From Deltaproteobacteria bacterium (GTDB taxonomy: Bacteria; Myxococcota; XYA12-FULL-58-9; JABJBS01): DNA of 36,305 nucleotides. The translations under genes were made by a program, and so were the position numbers. The first letter of the stretch is position 1. Each line of letters opens with the position of its first letter. The stretch is from the NCBI GenBank assembly GCA_018668695.1, contig JABJBS010000400.1, forward strand, positions 1 to 36,305, written 5' to 3'. Shown piece by piece: positions 8,110 through 16,572 of the stretch. The notes below the pieces were generated by a model that was given only the letters and a program-made list of their open reading frames with translations, was not told where the DNA came from and did no database searches.

Positions 8110-8410
8110 GAATGAGCTCCTTGGGGTTATGGATTTAGTATACAGAACTATATGTTCGCTTTCATTATGCAGGGCGTTAATAAAGTACGTTTTCTTTGTT
8201 TTTATTCCGAATTAAATTCAGTGGATCGTCTTTTGGTCCGACAATGTGAGGTTTTGTAGGGGCAGGGGATTGGTTTCGCTAAAACCGCATTTTTAACACT
8301 CGCTTAGCCACGTGGTTAAGTTGTAAACGTTGGACTCGACCCCGCCTGAGGCGTTATCCTTTGGAGGGCCGGGACGTTTGGTAAATCGGCTTAGAATCAA
8401 GGGAGTCGCA
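8110..8410. other. Divergent intergenic region, no gene seen
   Basis: This 301-bp interval separates the minus-strand PLP enzyme from the plus-strand response regulator. It holds the ribosome-binding site of each. On the minus strand TATACT (8138-8143) is a fair -10 without a clear -35. There is a short dyad GAAC-TATAT-GTTC (8146-8158) and a small hairpin GGTTT-CGCTA-AAACC (8272-8286). I see no riboswitch, tRNA or convincing small ORF. Confidence 0.5.
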
Positions 8411-8815
8411 ATGTCTGTAGAGCAAAACGATCCACTTCGGGTCATTGCTGTGGACGATAGCCCGTCGGTGATCGCACACTTTAAACAATTGGTATCCGAG
8501 ATGACTGGTATTAATATCATTGGTACCGCGAAGGATGGTCTTGAAGCACTTGCATTGCTCAAGGAAGGCCTACCTGACTTGGTTGTCATGGATATCGTGA
8601 TGCCGCGGATGGATGGTTTAACAACCCTTCGTACAATGAAAGCAAGTTATCCTGAGATACGCGTAGCGATGTTGTCATCGGTTGCGGGTTCACGTTCGAG
8701 GGCCGAAGAGGCTTTTCGACTTGGGGCAGTGCAAGTTATTACGAAGCCATTTGATGGTGCAAAATTAAGAGACCTATTCGCAGCCGAAAAAACGCATAAA
8801 GGGCGCAAGGCATAG
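8411..8815 (+). CDS. Single-domain response regulator, CheY-like
   Basis: This 134-residue protein is a lone receiver domain. The acidic pair is Asp15-Asp16 (VIAVDDSP), the phosphoacceptor is Asp61 (DLVVMDIVMPRMDG), the switch Ser/Thr is Ser89 or Ser90 (AMLSSVAGS), and the conserved lysine is Lys112 (VITKPFD). No output domain follows, so it should signal by protein contact, as CheY does. I chose the ATG at 8411, with AAGGGAG just upstream; the frame upstream to 8330 has no family similarity. The CheX-type gene starts 9 bp after it, so the pair is an operon and the second product may dephosphorylate the first. No histidine kinase lies nearby, so the input is unknown. Confidence 0.93.
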   Translation: MSVEQNDPLRVIAVDDSPSVIAHFKQLVSEMTGINIIGTAKDGLEALALLKEGLPDLVVMDIVMPRMDGLTTLRTMKASYPEIRVAMLSSVAGSRSRAEEAFRLGAVQVITKPFDGAKLRDLFAAEKTHKGRKA

Positions 8816-8824
8816 GAAGTTACC

Positions 8825-9652
8825 ATGGCGGTGAAGTTTTTCGGCCAGTTTTTGATTCAGAAGGGTGAGATCAGCGTAGATCAACTGCGTGAAGCTCTCG
8901 ATCTGATGGAGTCTCGCAATCGGTCATTTTGCGACATGGCTGTTGAAAAGGGCCTTCTAACGGTTGAGCAGTCAGAAACGCTCAAATCTCTCGAGTCCAA
9001 CACGCCAACGACAGCGAGCCAAGCGGCTGCGGAAGAAGGTTTTTTGACCACAGAGCAGGTATCCGATGTTTTGAAAGCTCAGCAAGGAGCACGTATCAGA
9101 ATCGGTGAAGCTTTGGTTGAGTTAACTTTTGTTGAGCAGGCTCAGCTACCTCAACTTCTAGAGGCCTTTCATGCGGACCAAGCCGACTATCAAATCGGTA
9201 AGGTAAAGCTACCGAGCGCTTTTCAGAAAAATTTGATGGCGGAATATGTCGTCGATTTTTTCCCGAAGTTCGTTGAAAAAATATCGAAAATTAAGCTCAA
9301 AGTTTATGACGACAGCCATGGAGCGACTGCTCACCTCGAGCTTGTCTCTTCACTCGTCGTCTTTGGGCGATATAGCTTACGTGTTTGCTTAAGCTCGGAT
9401 GAATCTTTCGCACGTGGATTACTGGCAGGTATTGCCGCGAGTATTCCAAACCCAGATCGAGAAACCCTTCAGGGTGTTTTGGGCGAGTTCTTAAATATCG
9501 TGGTGGGCAATGCGGTGGCTGCATTGGAGCGGCATGATTGCGAAGCTGAACTCGATACGCCTATCTTTGGCCAATTTCCTGAAGCGGATTATCGCTTTCA
9601 GATCACTTCTACTGTGGGACAGGCAACGCTTGGCCTTGAGTTGTTAAACTAA
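8825..9652 (+). CDS. CheX/CheC-type chemotaxis phosphatase with N-terminal helical repeat domain
   Basis: The 275-residue product has two parts. Residues 1-125 contain two or three copies of a helical unit (FGQFLIQKGEISVDQLREAL; AAEEGFLTTEQVSDVLKA; RIGEALVELTFVEQAQLPQL). They resemble the small N-terminal domain of GspE/MshE ATPases, which in some proteins binds c-di-GMP. Residues about 140-275 look like a CheX domain, with LQGVLGEFLNIVVGNAVAAL carrying the E-x-x-N phosphatase signature (Glu221, Asn224). CheX and CheC remove phosphate from CheY-P. It follows the receiver gene by 9 bp. The N-terminal fusion is not the usual stand-alone CheX layout and may bring in a second signal. The CheX call is confident; the N-terminal one is tentative. 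Confidence 0.78.
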   Translation: MAVKFFGQFLIQKGEISVDQLREALDLMESRNRSFCDMAVEKGLLTVEQSETLKSLESNTPTTASQAAAEEGFLTTEQVSDVLKAQQGARIRIGEALVELTFVEQAQLPQLLEAFHADQADYQIGKVKLPSAFQKNLMAEYVVDFFPKFVEKISKIKLKVYDDSHGATAHLELVSSLVVFGRYSLRVCLSSDESFARGLLAGIAASIPNPDRETLQGVLGEFLNIVVGNAVAALERHDCEAELDTPIFGQFPEADYRFQITSTVGQATLGLELLN

Positions 9653-9699
9653 GAAGCGCTCTTATTCTTCTTCGTTCCAGTCGGGTCGTGCTCTCACGA

Positions 9700-10281
9700 T
9701 TATCCCTGCGATAGCTCTTGTCGTAAACGCGCTTCTAGGAGTTGCGCTGCTTCTGGATCACCTGCGTGACTCCAGGTGATGGCCCGAGCATCGTGGCCAC
9801 GCGTATGCAGTATATTATGACATGGGTGACGTGCATCCATGACGACACAAACCGCTCGAGCCTGAATTTTTTCTTGAAGAAGGCGAGCTGCCATTTCTGT
9901 TGCGTCTTCTTGCAGGTTGAGGCGTTGAGTACAGTGCTCTAGGAGTTTCGTCAGCGCGCCGAAACCAACGACATGTTCTCCAGGCTCATAACAGATATGG
10001 GCTTTGCCAAATGCGATGGTCAGGTGATGAGGGCAAACCAGGTGAATCCCGATGTTGACCAAGCTGACCGGTGTGCGGTTGGGAGCCGGAGCGAGGGTTA
10101 GTTCAATGTCGTCGATGTTGTTGTCTTGAGAAACCAGGAGATGATCCATCCATAATTCAGCGACCCGCTCGGGAGTTTGGGCGCATTGGCCACTGATTTC
10201 GATGTCTAGAGCCTGGAGAAGTTGTTCGACTGCAGATTTCAGCTTCTCTTTTTTCTCAGTATTTTCAAGTGCTTTGGACAT
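9700..10281 (-). CDS. GTP cyclohydrolase I-like protein with altered substrate site
   Basis: The 193-residue product matches the GTP cyclohydrolase I (FolE) fold. Zinc ligands Cys83 and His86 (CPHH) and Cys154 (HPCH) keep the same 71-residue spacing as Cys110/Cys181 of the E. coli enzyme, His152 sits where catalytic His179 does, and Gln124-Glu125 align with the guanine-binding Gln-Glu. In contrast, positions aligned with the triphosphate-binding Ser135, Lys136, Arg139 and Arg185 are Gly108, Ala109, Lys112 and Leu158. So the metal and base sites are kept but the phosphate clamp is not. The start at 10281 has GAGGGAAAATC before it; the frame extends upstream to 10326 without support. The N-terminus is shorter than in E. 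coli (222 aa). Whether it makes dihydroneopterin triphosphate is uncertain. E. coli numbering is from memory. Confidence 0.8.
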   Translation of the reverse strand: MSKALENTEKKEKLKSAVEQLLQALDIEISGQCAQTPERVAELWMDHLLVSQDNNIDDIELTLAPAPNRTPVSLVNIGIHLVCPHHLTIAFGKAHICYEPGEHVVGFGALTKLLEHCTQRLNLQEDATEMAARLLQEKIQARAVCVVMDARHPCHNILHTRGHDARAITWSHAGDPEAAQLLEARLRQELSQG

Positions 10282-10434
10282 GATTTTCCCTCGTTGCTTC
10301 TTCGTGGAGTTATCACATGCGGGCAAGGGTGGCTACACTGAATGCTGGTTGATAAACGTTGTTCTGTGACGTATTGGGAGTCACGAAACTGTTCGATGAG
10401 GGCCTGCGAGCCGCGTAAGAAGGAATGAATCTTT

Positions 10435-11781
10435 ATGTCTCGAGATGTTGATCAAAGCGATACCCCCATTCTTCAAGACGAAGAAGAGCTGGTTACGTTT
10501 TTCAAGGCGTCAGAAAAATCTCCGGAATATTTCCGAGTCGGCGCTGAAACTGAGCGTGTTCTCTTTGCAAAAGACACCCTCGCTCCCATTCCATATGAAG
10601 GTGGAATTCGCCCATTGCTTGAGGGCATGACCCAAAAGGGTTGGAGCATGGAGCCTTTGGGTCTTCACAAGGACGGAATGTCCGTTTCGCTAGAACCAGG
10701 TGGACAGTTAGAGCTTGCGGGGCGGCCCGTGACTCACAGCGACGACACCCGTGCGGAAGTCGATACATTTAACCGCGAGATTTTAGACGTTTGTGAGCCC
10801 TTGGGAATAGGGGTGAGTAGCCTCGGAATGAGACCATTTTCGAGAGTAAGCGATGCATGTTGGATGCCTCGTGAGCGTTACCGTGGAATGCGAACCTATC
10901 TCGATGCTCAAGGCCAATGCGGTCACCACATGATGGTGATGACGGCCACGATTCAAGCAAATTATGATTTCGAGAGCGAAGCGGACATGGTTCGAAAGAT
11001 GCGCGTTGGAATGGGTGCATCCCCAATTGTAGCTGCGCTTTTTGCCAACTCGCCTTATGGGCCAGATGGCTGGACCGGATACCGAAGTCGCCGTTGTGCG
11101 ATTTGGTTTCATGTGGATCCTGAACGATGCGGCCTGCTGCCGATGGTTTATGAAGAAGATTTCGGTTTTCGAAAATACTTGGATTATATCCTCGATATAC
11201 CCATGTTCTTTTTGCAGCGTGGCGCAGTCTTTCATGATGTGGAAAGACTCACGTTTCGAAAGTTTTTACATGAAGGTTTTAATGGCGAGAAAGCCACATT
11301 GGCCGATTTTGAAACACATCTATCGACGATTTTTCCCGAAGTTCGCCTGAAGCGATTTATTGAAGTTCGCTCAGCTGATGGCGGGCCTGCTGAGATGGCG
11401 GCGGCGCTTGCCGCTTTGTGGAAAGGTCTTTTTTACGACCCAACATCGCTGGCTGCGGCAGACGCTTTACTCAAAGACTTCTCGATGCCCCAGCGGCTTC
11501 AAATGCAGCAATGTGCGGCTCAAGATGCCCTGAAGGGTCACGGTAAAGGATTTCACATGGGTGAACTTGCCAAGGAGCTGGTTAAGTTAGGCAGTGAGGG
11601 GCTCAAGCGCCTATCCGTAGGTGTGGGCGATGAGTCTCATCATCTGGCACCGTTAGAAGATATTGCTAATTCTGGGGAAACGCTGGCCGATAAACTATTG
11701 GCGAAGTTTGGTGCGGGCCCTCTCGATGAAAAGGCCCGTCGCAGTATCATGCAAGAAACGTCTATCGACGCCGCTTCCTAA
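10435..11781 (+). CDS. gshA: Glutamate-cysteine ligase, plant/proteobacterial (GCS2) type
   Basis: This 448-residue enzyme should join glutamate and cysteine with ATP to form gamma-glutamylcysteine, the first step of glutathione (or, in some bacteria, ergothioneine) synthesis. The family pattern is clear: FRVGAETERVLF near residue 35, VSLEPGGQLELAG near 85 (metal and glutamate site), MPRERYRGMRTYL with HHMMVMTATIQANYDF in the middle, and RFIEVRSADGG late in the protein. Length fits the plant-type family. AAGGA lies 11 bp before the ATG. It diverges from the FolE-like gene across 153 bp. Its last 20 bp overlap, tail to tail, the end of the minus-strand surface protein gene. No gshB is visible, so glutathione as final product is inferred. 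Confidence 0.9.
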   Translation: MSRDVDQSDTPILQDEEELVTFFKASEKSPEYFRVGAETERVLFAKDTLAPIPYEGGIRPLLEGMTQKGWSMEPLGLHKDGMSVSLEPGGQLELAGRPVTHSDDTRAEVDTFNREILDVCEPLGIGVSSLGMRPFSRVSDACWMPRERYRGMRTYLDAQGQCGHHMMVMTATIQANYDFESEADMVRKMRVGMGASPIVAALFANSPYGPDGWTGYRSRRCAIWFHVDPERCGLLPMVYEEDFGFRKYLDYILDIPMFFLQRGAVFHDVERLTFRKFLHEGFNGEKATLADFETHLSTIFPEVRLKRFIEVRSADGGPAEMAAALAALWKGLFYDPTSLAAADALLKDFSMPQRLQMQQCAAQDALKGHGKGFHMGELAKELVKLGSEGLKRLSVGVGDESHHLAPLEDIANSGETLADKLLAKFGAGPLDEKARRSIMQETSIDAAS

Positions 11782-14374
11782 GAAAAAACAACCCAGCTAA
11801 GAGCCACCAGAGTCCAGCGGGTGCTGCTGCACATCCAGCATTGGCATCCGTATCGCTGTCATTCATCAACGAGCCGAAAGCCGACGCTTCTGGGCTGTGC
11901 TTCTTAAGTTCTATTTTGAGAATGTCTGATTGATTGCCAGCACCATCGATGGCCATGAATTCAACCAGTCCGGTCTGCCCGGAGACATCGATTGTAGAAT
12001 CTGTTTGAACCCAGGATGCTCCTTCGCGCCGAGTCATCAGCTTCACATCCTCTGGCGTCGTGAGCTCATCAATTTGAATCTCTACTGTGTTGCCAGCGCG
12101 AGTTGAACTTAGAACGGGTTTATCGGGATCAACCAATACGTTCAGCGATTGATGCTTATATCCGTGCCAGAAACGCGTGTCGGCGTGTGAGCGAATATCG
12201 ATGGTGTGTTGACCGTGTCGATACAGTTTAGGGCTGCGCACTAATAATGTGTCGCCTTCCGTTCGCTTACCTGTCCACCAAGTGCCACCGTCTACTCGGT
12301 ACTGGTAGCTTCGACCCTGAGTGGGGCCAACGTGCACCAAAGCTTCTCCACTTGGGATAGCTTTCCATCGCTGAGGCAAATCGGTACGTGGAAGACTGCG
12401 GTACATTGAATTGGCTTCAGCTGAAGCGCCTTCACCCGTGGCTTCTTCAGTGCCGTCAGCTCCTTCTGCTACTGGCGGTGGCGTGTAGCACATGTTGTCT
12501 TCTGGGTTGGTGATCTGGTCTGGGCTGCAAAGGCTGGCATAGACCGAAATATACGGTGAGCCAGTTGGCCCAAGGTCTCTGCGAACAGTGTTGAGTCTTA
12601 GCTCTACAGGTGTACCAAGCGCACTGCCAAGGGTGTCGGCAATATCAAGGTCAAAGTTCAGATTGTCACCTACCAAGAGGTCGATGGCGATATCTACGAG
12701 GGTCTCGAAGAGTTGGGTCAGGTCAGCTTCTGGAACAAGCTCGTTGTAAATCTGCTGGGTGTTGGCGACGGCGATATCATCGACCGCAAGCTGAAGCGTA
12801 TGGTCCTCTTTACGAACGATATCCATGTTGAGTGCGATATCCGCGGTAAGCCCAGATACGCGCATCATCGCATCATCGATGAGCATGGAAATATCAATCT
12901 GCACATCATCGAGGGCCACTTGAAGAAGGGGATCGTGAACGCCTGCAGCGATTTCAGTACCTGCTCCAAGTCGGATACGTGGTGCATCCCGCGCGGTAAT
13001 ACTCAGCTGAATCGGTGATTGCATATCCACGAGTCCAAGCAGTCTCGGCTCGAAGTTCATCAAGAGGCCGGCTGTGACATCGAATTCACCGCCGGTGAGA
13101 GCACCAATTTCGTAAGAGTCGAGGCCCAGGCAGAGCAGTCCAGATTGAAAGAGGCCCCAGGCGGCTTGAGTAATCATCGCCTGGCTGGCTCCAAATGCCA
13201 TATGGTATGCTTCGAAGTGAGAGGTTCCATCGTCGTCTTGAATTTCAACAAATCCTGTAAACTCAGGAGGTGTCCCAATCAGGGAGGCGATATCCGGAGC
13301 AGCAGCTAATTGAGCACAGGCCGCTGGTGTTGTGGTGGTAAGCCCACCGACAAATCCTAGGTCGAGTCCTCTACCTGGCCCGCTGCCCGCAACTCCAAGG
13401 TTGGACGCTCCAACCTTAGCGTTGAGTGGTTTTGCACCTCGGAAGATTTCACCCAGCAATGTGGCCATATCCAGTTCGGTCTCGATACCAACAGGAATGC
13501 CTGCCAGCGCATCGCTTAATGCGTCGCCGATGACTGTTTCAAGGGATTGCCCAATTTGAACCATAACTGGATCAAGAACGGCGAGTAGGAAGTCTCCCAG
13601 GTCACCCGCTAGGTCTAAAATCTCGCAAAGGTCGGGGCAGTTCGCATCTTCAACCGAGCATGCTGGATCATTGCAGCTTGGATCACTTGGGTGGCTGCCA
13701 TCACAAGGCGTGATGTCTACGGCGATACTGGCTTGTTGGCTCTCCGTACCGAAGTCGATAACGATGTTGGCCGGTGTGATGGCGAGCATGTTTGAGCCAT
13801 TAGAAGTGTCCACGCCAAAGCCGACATCAAACGAAATCTCTTCAATGCGGATTGCAGGCGAGTTTGCGGGAGAACGAATCCGGCAGGCTGCTCCGGGCAG
13901 TAGATTGGTGTCTAGGTTCATGAGCAAGATCATATCGGCAAAGAGCTCGAGATCTTTGAGGGCGATCCGGATCGCTGGTGTTTGATCTGCAGCATTGGGG
14001 TCGTCGGCCGCTGGAACCCATTCTAGACTTAATGAATTGCGTAGAGTCTCAAGGTCCAAGCTTAGGTGGGCACCGTCGCGGAATAAAATAGGACTGTCTG
14101 GGCCCAGCATCGACTCATCGATATAGAACTTGGCCTCATCACCTTCGACGACGAAGAATGATGCCAGCAGTGAATCTAGATTGGCGCCAAAGAAGTCTAG
14201 GGCACTTTGCGTGACACGTGCTCGTACAACATCGGTCTGCAATTCTCCGCCAGCAGGCGCTGGATCGGGATAGGGTGCCAGGGCCATTCCAGCACAATCG
14301 GTGCAACCACCGCCTGTACCAGAGCAAGCCATCATAAACGTCAGGGAAATAGGGAGGAGCATTCGACTATTCAT
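11762..14374 (-). CDS. Large exported protein with lipoprotein-like signal and MYXO-CTERM-like C-terminal anchor
   Basis: The 870-residue product starts with a short hydrophobic signal ending MMACSG (lipobox-like, Cys17) followed by GTGGGCTDC. It ends, at residues about 846-870, with AGCAAAPAGLWWLLAGLF and then FLRKRRR. This tripartite Cys, hydrophobic segment and Arg-rich tail is the MYXO-CTERM pattern processed by myxosortase in Myxococcota. Between lie long amphipathic stretches (residues 40-620) with many acidic residues, a Cys-rich insert around 230-255 (CDGSHPSDPSCNDPACSV) and, from about 690, two or three Ig-like segments (SYQYRVDGGTWWTG; VEFMAIDGAGNQ). I recognise no catalytic domain. 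Having both an N-terminal lipidation site and a C-terminal sorting tail is odd. The start has only a weak ribosome-binding site; an ATG four codons later is possible. Confidence 0.85.
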   Translation of the reverse strand: MNSRMLLPISLTFMMACSGTGGGCTDCAGMALAPYPDPAPAGGELQTDVVRARVTQSALDFFGANLDSLLASFFVVEGDEAKFYIDESMLGPDSPILFRDGAHLSLDLETLRNSLSLEWVPAADDPNAADQTPAIRIALKDLELFADMILLMNLDTNLLPGAACRIRSPANSPAIRIEEISFDVGFGVDTSNGSNMLAITPANIVIDFGTESQQASIAVDITPCDGSHPSDPSCNDPACSVEDANCPDLCEILDLAGDLGDFLLAVLDPVMVQIGQSLETVIGDALSDALAGIPVGIETELDMATLLGEIFRGAKPLNAKVGASNLGVAGSGPGRGLDLGFVGGLTTTTPAACAQLAAAPDIASLIGTPPEFTGFVEIQDDDGTSHFEAYHMAFGASQAMITQAAWGLFQSGLLCLGLDSYEIGALTGGEFDVTAGLLMNFEPRLLGLVDMQSPIQLSITARDAPRIRLGAGTEIAAGVHDPLLQVALDDVQIDISMLIDDAMMRVSGLTADIALNMDIVRKEDHTLQLAVDDIAVANTQQIYNELVPEADLTQLFETLVDIAIDLLVGDNLNFDLDIADTLGSALGTPVELRLNTVRRDLGPTGSPYISVYASLCSPDQITNPEDNMCYTPPPVAEGADGTEEATGEGASAEANSMYRSLPRTDLPQRWKAIPSGEALVHVGPTQGRSYQYRVDGGTWWTGKRTEGDTLLVRSPKLYRHGQHTIDIRSHADTRFWHGYKHQSLNVLVDPDKPVLSSTRAGNTVEIQIDELTTPEDVKLMTRREGASWVQTDSTIDVSGQTGLVEFMAIDGAGNQSDILKIELKKHSPEASAFGSLMNDSDTDANAGCAAAPAGLWWLLAGLFFLRKRRR

Positions 14375-14509
14375 GGCTTCACTATATCCAGCTCAGAGGC
14401 CGGTTTCATACCTAATGTGTACACAAACGTAAAAATTATAGGGAGATGGTCGATGCTGTTCACATGTTCGTTGGCCATTGGATCGAATCTGGTTTATGGT
14501 CGTCTGATT

Positions 14510-15676
14510 ATGCAGTTGGAGCCTCCGGCGTACATAGAGACCACTGAAGAATTGACGCGGTGGGTCAATCGGCTTGACGATCAAAGCCTCATTGCGGTTG
14601 ATACCGAGAGTGATTCGTTTCACCACTATCAGGAAAAGGTCTGTCTGATTCAAATGACCGCCTGTGGTGAGGACGTACTCATCGATCCGCTGGCCATTGA
14701 TGATCTTTCCTGTCTGGCCCCAGTTTTTAACGATCCCAAGAGAATTAAGATTTTTCATGACGCCGGTTATGACCTTGTCTGTCTGGGGAGAGATTTTGGT
14801 TTCGAATTTCAGGGACTCTTCGACACGATGCTCGCGAGTCGGCTTATAGGAGCGAAACGCTTCGGCCTCGCCTCACTTTTGAAGGAAAACTTCGATTTTG
14901 AGGCCGATAAAACGCTGCAACGCTCAGACTGGGCCAAACGCCCGCTCAGTTCCAAGCAAATTCGATACGCTAGATTCGATACCCACTTCCTGCTTCAAAT
15001 CACCGAGATGTTGACCGAGCAGTTGAAGGAAAAAGGCCGTTGGTCTTGGGCCGAAGAAGACTTCGCGCGGCTGCCAGCCATCGCCAAGTTGGTCGGTGCT
15101 CGCAGTCCAGCCAATGATCCAGAAGGATTTTGGCGAATCAAAGGCATTCGAGGCATGACTCCTCCAGTGATTGGACGGATCAAGGCACTGTATTTGGCGA
15201 GAGACACGATCGCCCAGCGCATCGACCGACCAGCCTTTAAAGTTTTCAACAACGATCTGATCGTTGCTCTGGCGAAAAAGCCGCCTAAAACACTCGGTGA
15301 GCTGGGACCACGACCAGGTTTGCGAAAGCCGGGTGTCGACCGTTTTGGTCCAGAGATTCTCACCGCACTGGAAAATTCTGAGCCGTTTACCGGCGAGGCG
15401 CCTAAGAAAACGAAACGTCGCCGCTCGGGTCGGTTTATGGATCCTCATGCACGTCAGCGTTACGAATCGCTGCGCGAGCTTAGAAAATCGGTAGCGGCTG
15501 AGTATGAACTCGATCCCGAAGTGATGATGGGTAATGCGACTTTGGAAGAATTTGCCCAAACGCCGCCTAAGAGCCCAGAAGAAGTCGGTACTAATAAAGA
15601 CATCAAGGGTTGGCGTGAGCCGATTTTTGCGAAACGAATTTTCGACCAAATCGATACCCTCGAATACGAACCCTAA
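14510..15676 (+). CDS. rnd: Ribonuclease D family 3'-5' exonuclease
   Basis: The 388-residue protein has the DEDDy exonuclease domain followed by an HRDC-type region. Exo I is AVDTESDS (Asp31, Glu33), Exo II is HDAGYDLVCL (Asp88), and Exo III is YARFD (Tyr153, Asp157). Helices containing FWRIKG and LARDTIAQ (about residues 205-235) fit HRDC. A basic linker (KKTKRRRSGRFM) and a second helical segment end the protein. RNase D trims 3' ends of tRNA and other stable RNAs. The ATG at 14510 aligns with E. coli RNase D but has a weak ribosome-binding site. An in-frame ATG at 14453 has GGGAG at ideal spacing and would add 19 residues, so the start is unsettled. Confidence 0.9.
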   Translation: MQLEPPAYIETTEELTRWVNRLDDQSLIAVDTESDSFHHYQEKVCLIQMTACGEDVLIDPLAIDDLSCLAPVFNDPKRIKIFHDAGYDLVCLGRDFGFEFQGLFDTMLASRLIGAKRFGLASLLKENFDFEADKTLQRSDWAKRPLSSKQIRYARFDTHFLLQITEMLTEQLKEKGRWSWAEEDFARLPAIAKLVGARSPANDPEGFWRIKGIRGMTPPVIGRIKALYLARDTIAQRIDRPAFKVFNNDLIVALAKKPPKTLGELGPRPGLRKPGVDRFGPEILTALENSEPFTGEAPKKTKRRRSGRFMDPHARQRYESLRELRKSVAAEYELDPEVMMGNATLEEFAQTPPKSPEEVGTNKDIKGWREPIFAKRIFDQIDTLEYEP

Positions 15677-15679
15677 AGT

Positions 15680-16450
15680 TTAATCGTTCATCCAATAGCG
15701 AACCTGATCAACTAGCCATTCTGGAGCATCCATCGGCAAGTCGTGTCCGGCTGTATCGTGGAACGCCAAGGCGGAACCAAACCGTCTCGCCAGATCCCAT
15801 GAACAGCTTGGGTGGGTGAGGTGATCATTGAGTGCGGAAAGTACCAGAGTACGCGCCACTAAGGTTTTAGGTGCTCGGTATTGAGTTCCAGCAATGATTT
15901 GACGAGCAATATTGAGAATCTTATTGGGAGATTCTTCGGCAAACTGGGCCCAGGCATCTTCGATGCTGGGATCTTGAGCGCTGCGAATATTACTGTTGAA
16001 GCCGAGAATGGTTCGTTCTTTCTCACGTGCGGAGCCTGCTTTGGCAACCTTGAGAAACTCGGCAATCATAGGTGGCTGTAGTCTTCGAAGTGGGTGACTG
16101 ACGCCCCCACTACTTGAGTTGACCAGCACGAGCTTTTGAAAGTCGTAGGCGTAGCGATCGCACCAATCCATAGCCACCATGCCGCCTAAAGAGACCGCAA
16201 GAATACCCCAGGGGCCGCCAAAATCATGGTCGATTTGCTTCCACCGGTGTCTGAGGTCATTCACGATGCCTGGAACCGTGAGAGGTGAGAGGCGCTGATT
16301 CTGGTTTCCCATGCCGGGTAAATCGAGCATGAAAACTCGGCTTCCTGGCATCCGTTCTTCGAAGATTGTTCCGAATTGCATCCAGTGTCGTTGGTCACGG
16401 GCAAGACCTCTTAAAAGAAGCCAATTCATAGGTCGCTGATTACTGCTCAT
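15680..16450 (-). CDS. Alpha/beta hydrolase
   Basis: This 256-residue cytoplasmic protein has the alpha/beta hydrolase layout. LLLRGLARDQRHW holds the oxyanion strand, followed by VFMLDLPGMGNQ. The nucleophile elbow is LAVSLGG (Ser87; the first Gly of G-x-S-x-G is Ala). LVLSALNDHL supplies the acid (Asp209) and DTAGHDLPMDAPEW the histidine (His236). Cap helices lie between about 115 and 190. Possible substrates include small esters or lactones; BioH-type carboxylesterases have a similar build, but nothing here proves that role even though bioBF is 14 kb away. Its 3' end is 3 bp from that of RNase D, converging with no visible terminator. Confidence 0.85.
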   Translation of the reverse strand: MSSNQRPMNWLLLRGLARDQRHWMQFGTIFEERMPGSRVFMLDLPGMGNQNQRLSPLTVPGIVNDLRHRWKQIDHDFGGPWGILAVSLGGMVAMDWCDRYAYDFQKLVLVNSSSGGVSHPLRRLQPPMIAEFLKVAKAGSAREKERTILGFNSNIRSAQDPSIEDAWAQFAEESPNKILNIARQIIAGTQYRAPKTLVARTLVLSALNDHLTHPSCSWDLARRFGSALAFHDTAGHDLPMDAPEWLVDQVRYWMND

Positions 16451-16572
16451 GACATATGAGTATCAGGTCTACTTCATTTTTCAACTCCCTGCGTCATAGG
16501 GGGAAAATCGCTGGACGCAGTAGCCAAAACAGGTAAGCTTAGGCATACATGTTCCCCTCAAGGAGAAACGAC

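Noticed and set aside
8146-8158. GAAC-TATAT-GTTC as a LexA (SOS) box
   Set aside because: The spacer is 5 bp rather than the 4 bp of the Gram-positive type box, the outer bases do not extend the dyad, and the neighbouring genes are not SOS genes.
10366-10384. GTGAC/GTCAC inverted repeat between the FolE-like gene and gshA
   Set aside because: Arms of 5 bp with a 9-bp spacer are common by chance; no further support.
14207-14509. Long N-terminal extension of the RNase D frame
   Set aside because: It overlaps the start of the divergent surface protein gene; only the ATG at 14453 remains a possible alternative.
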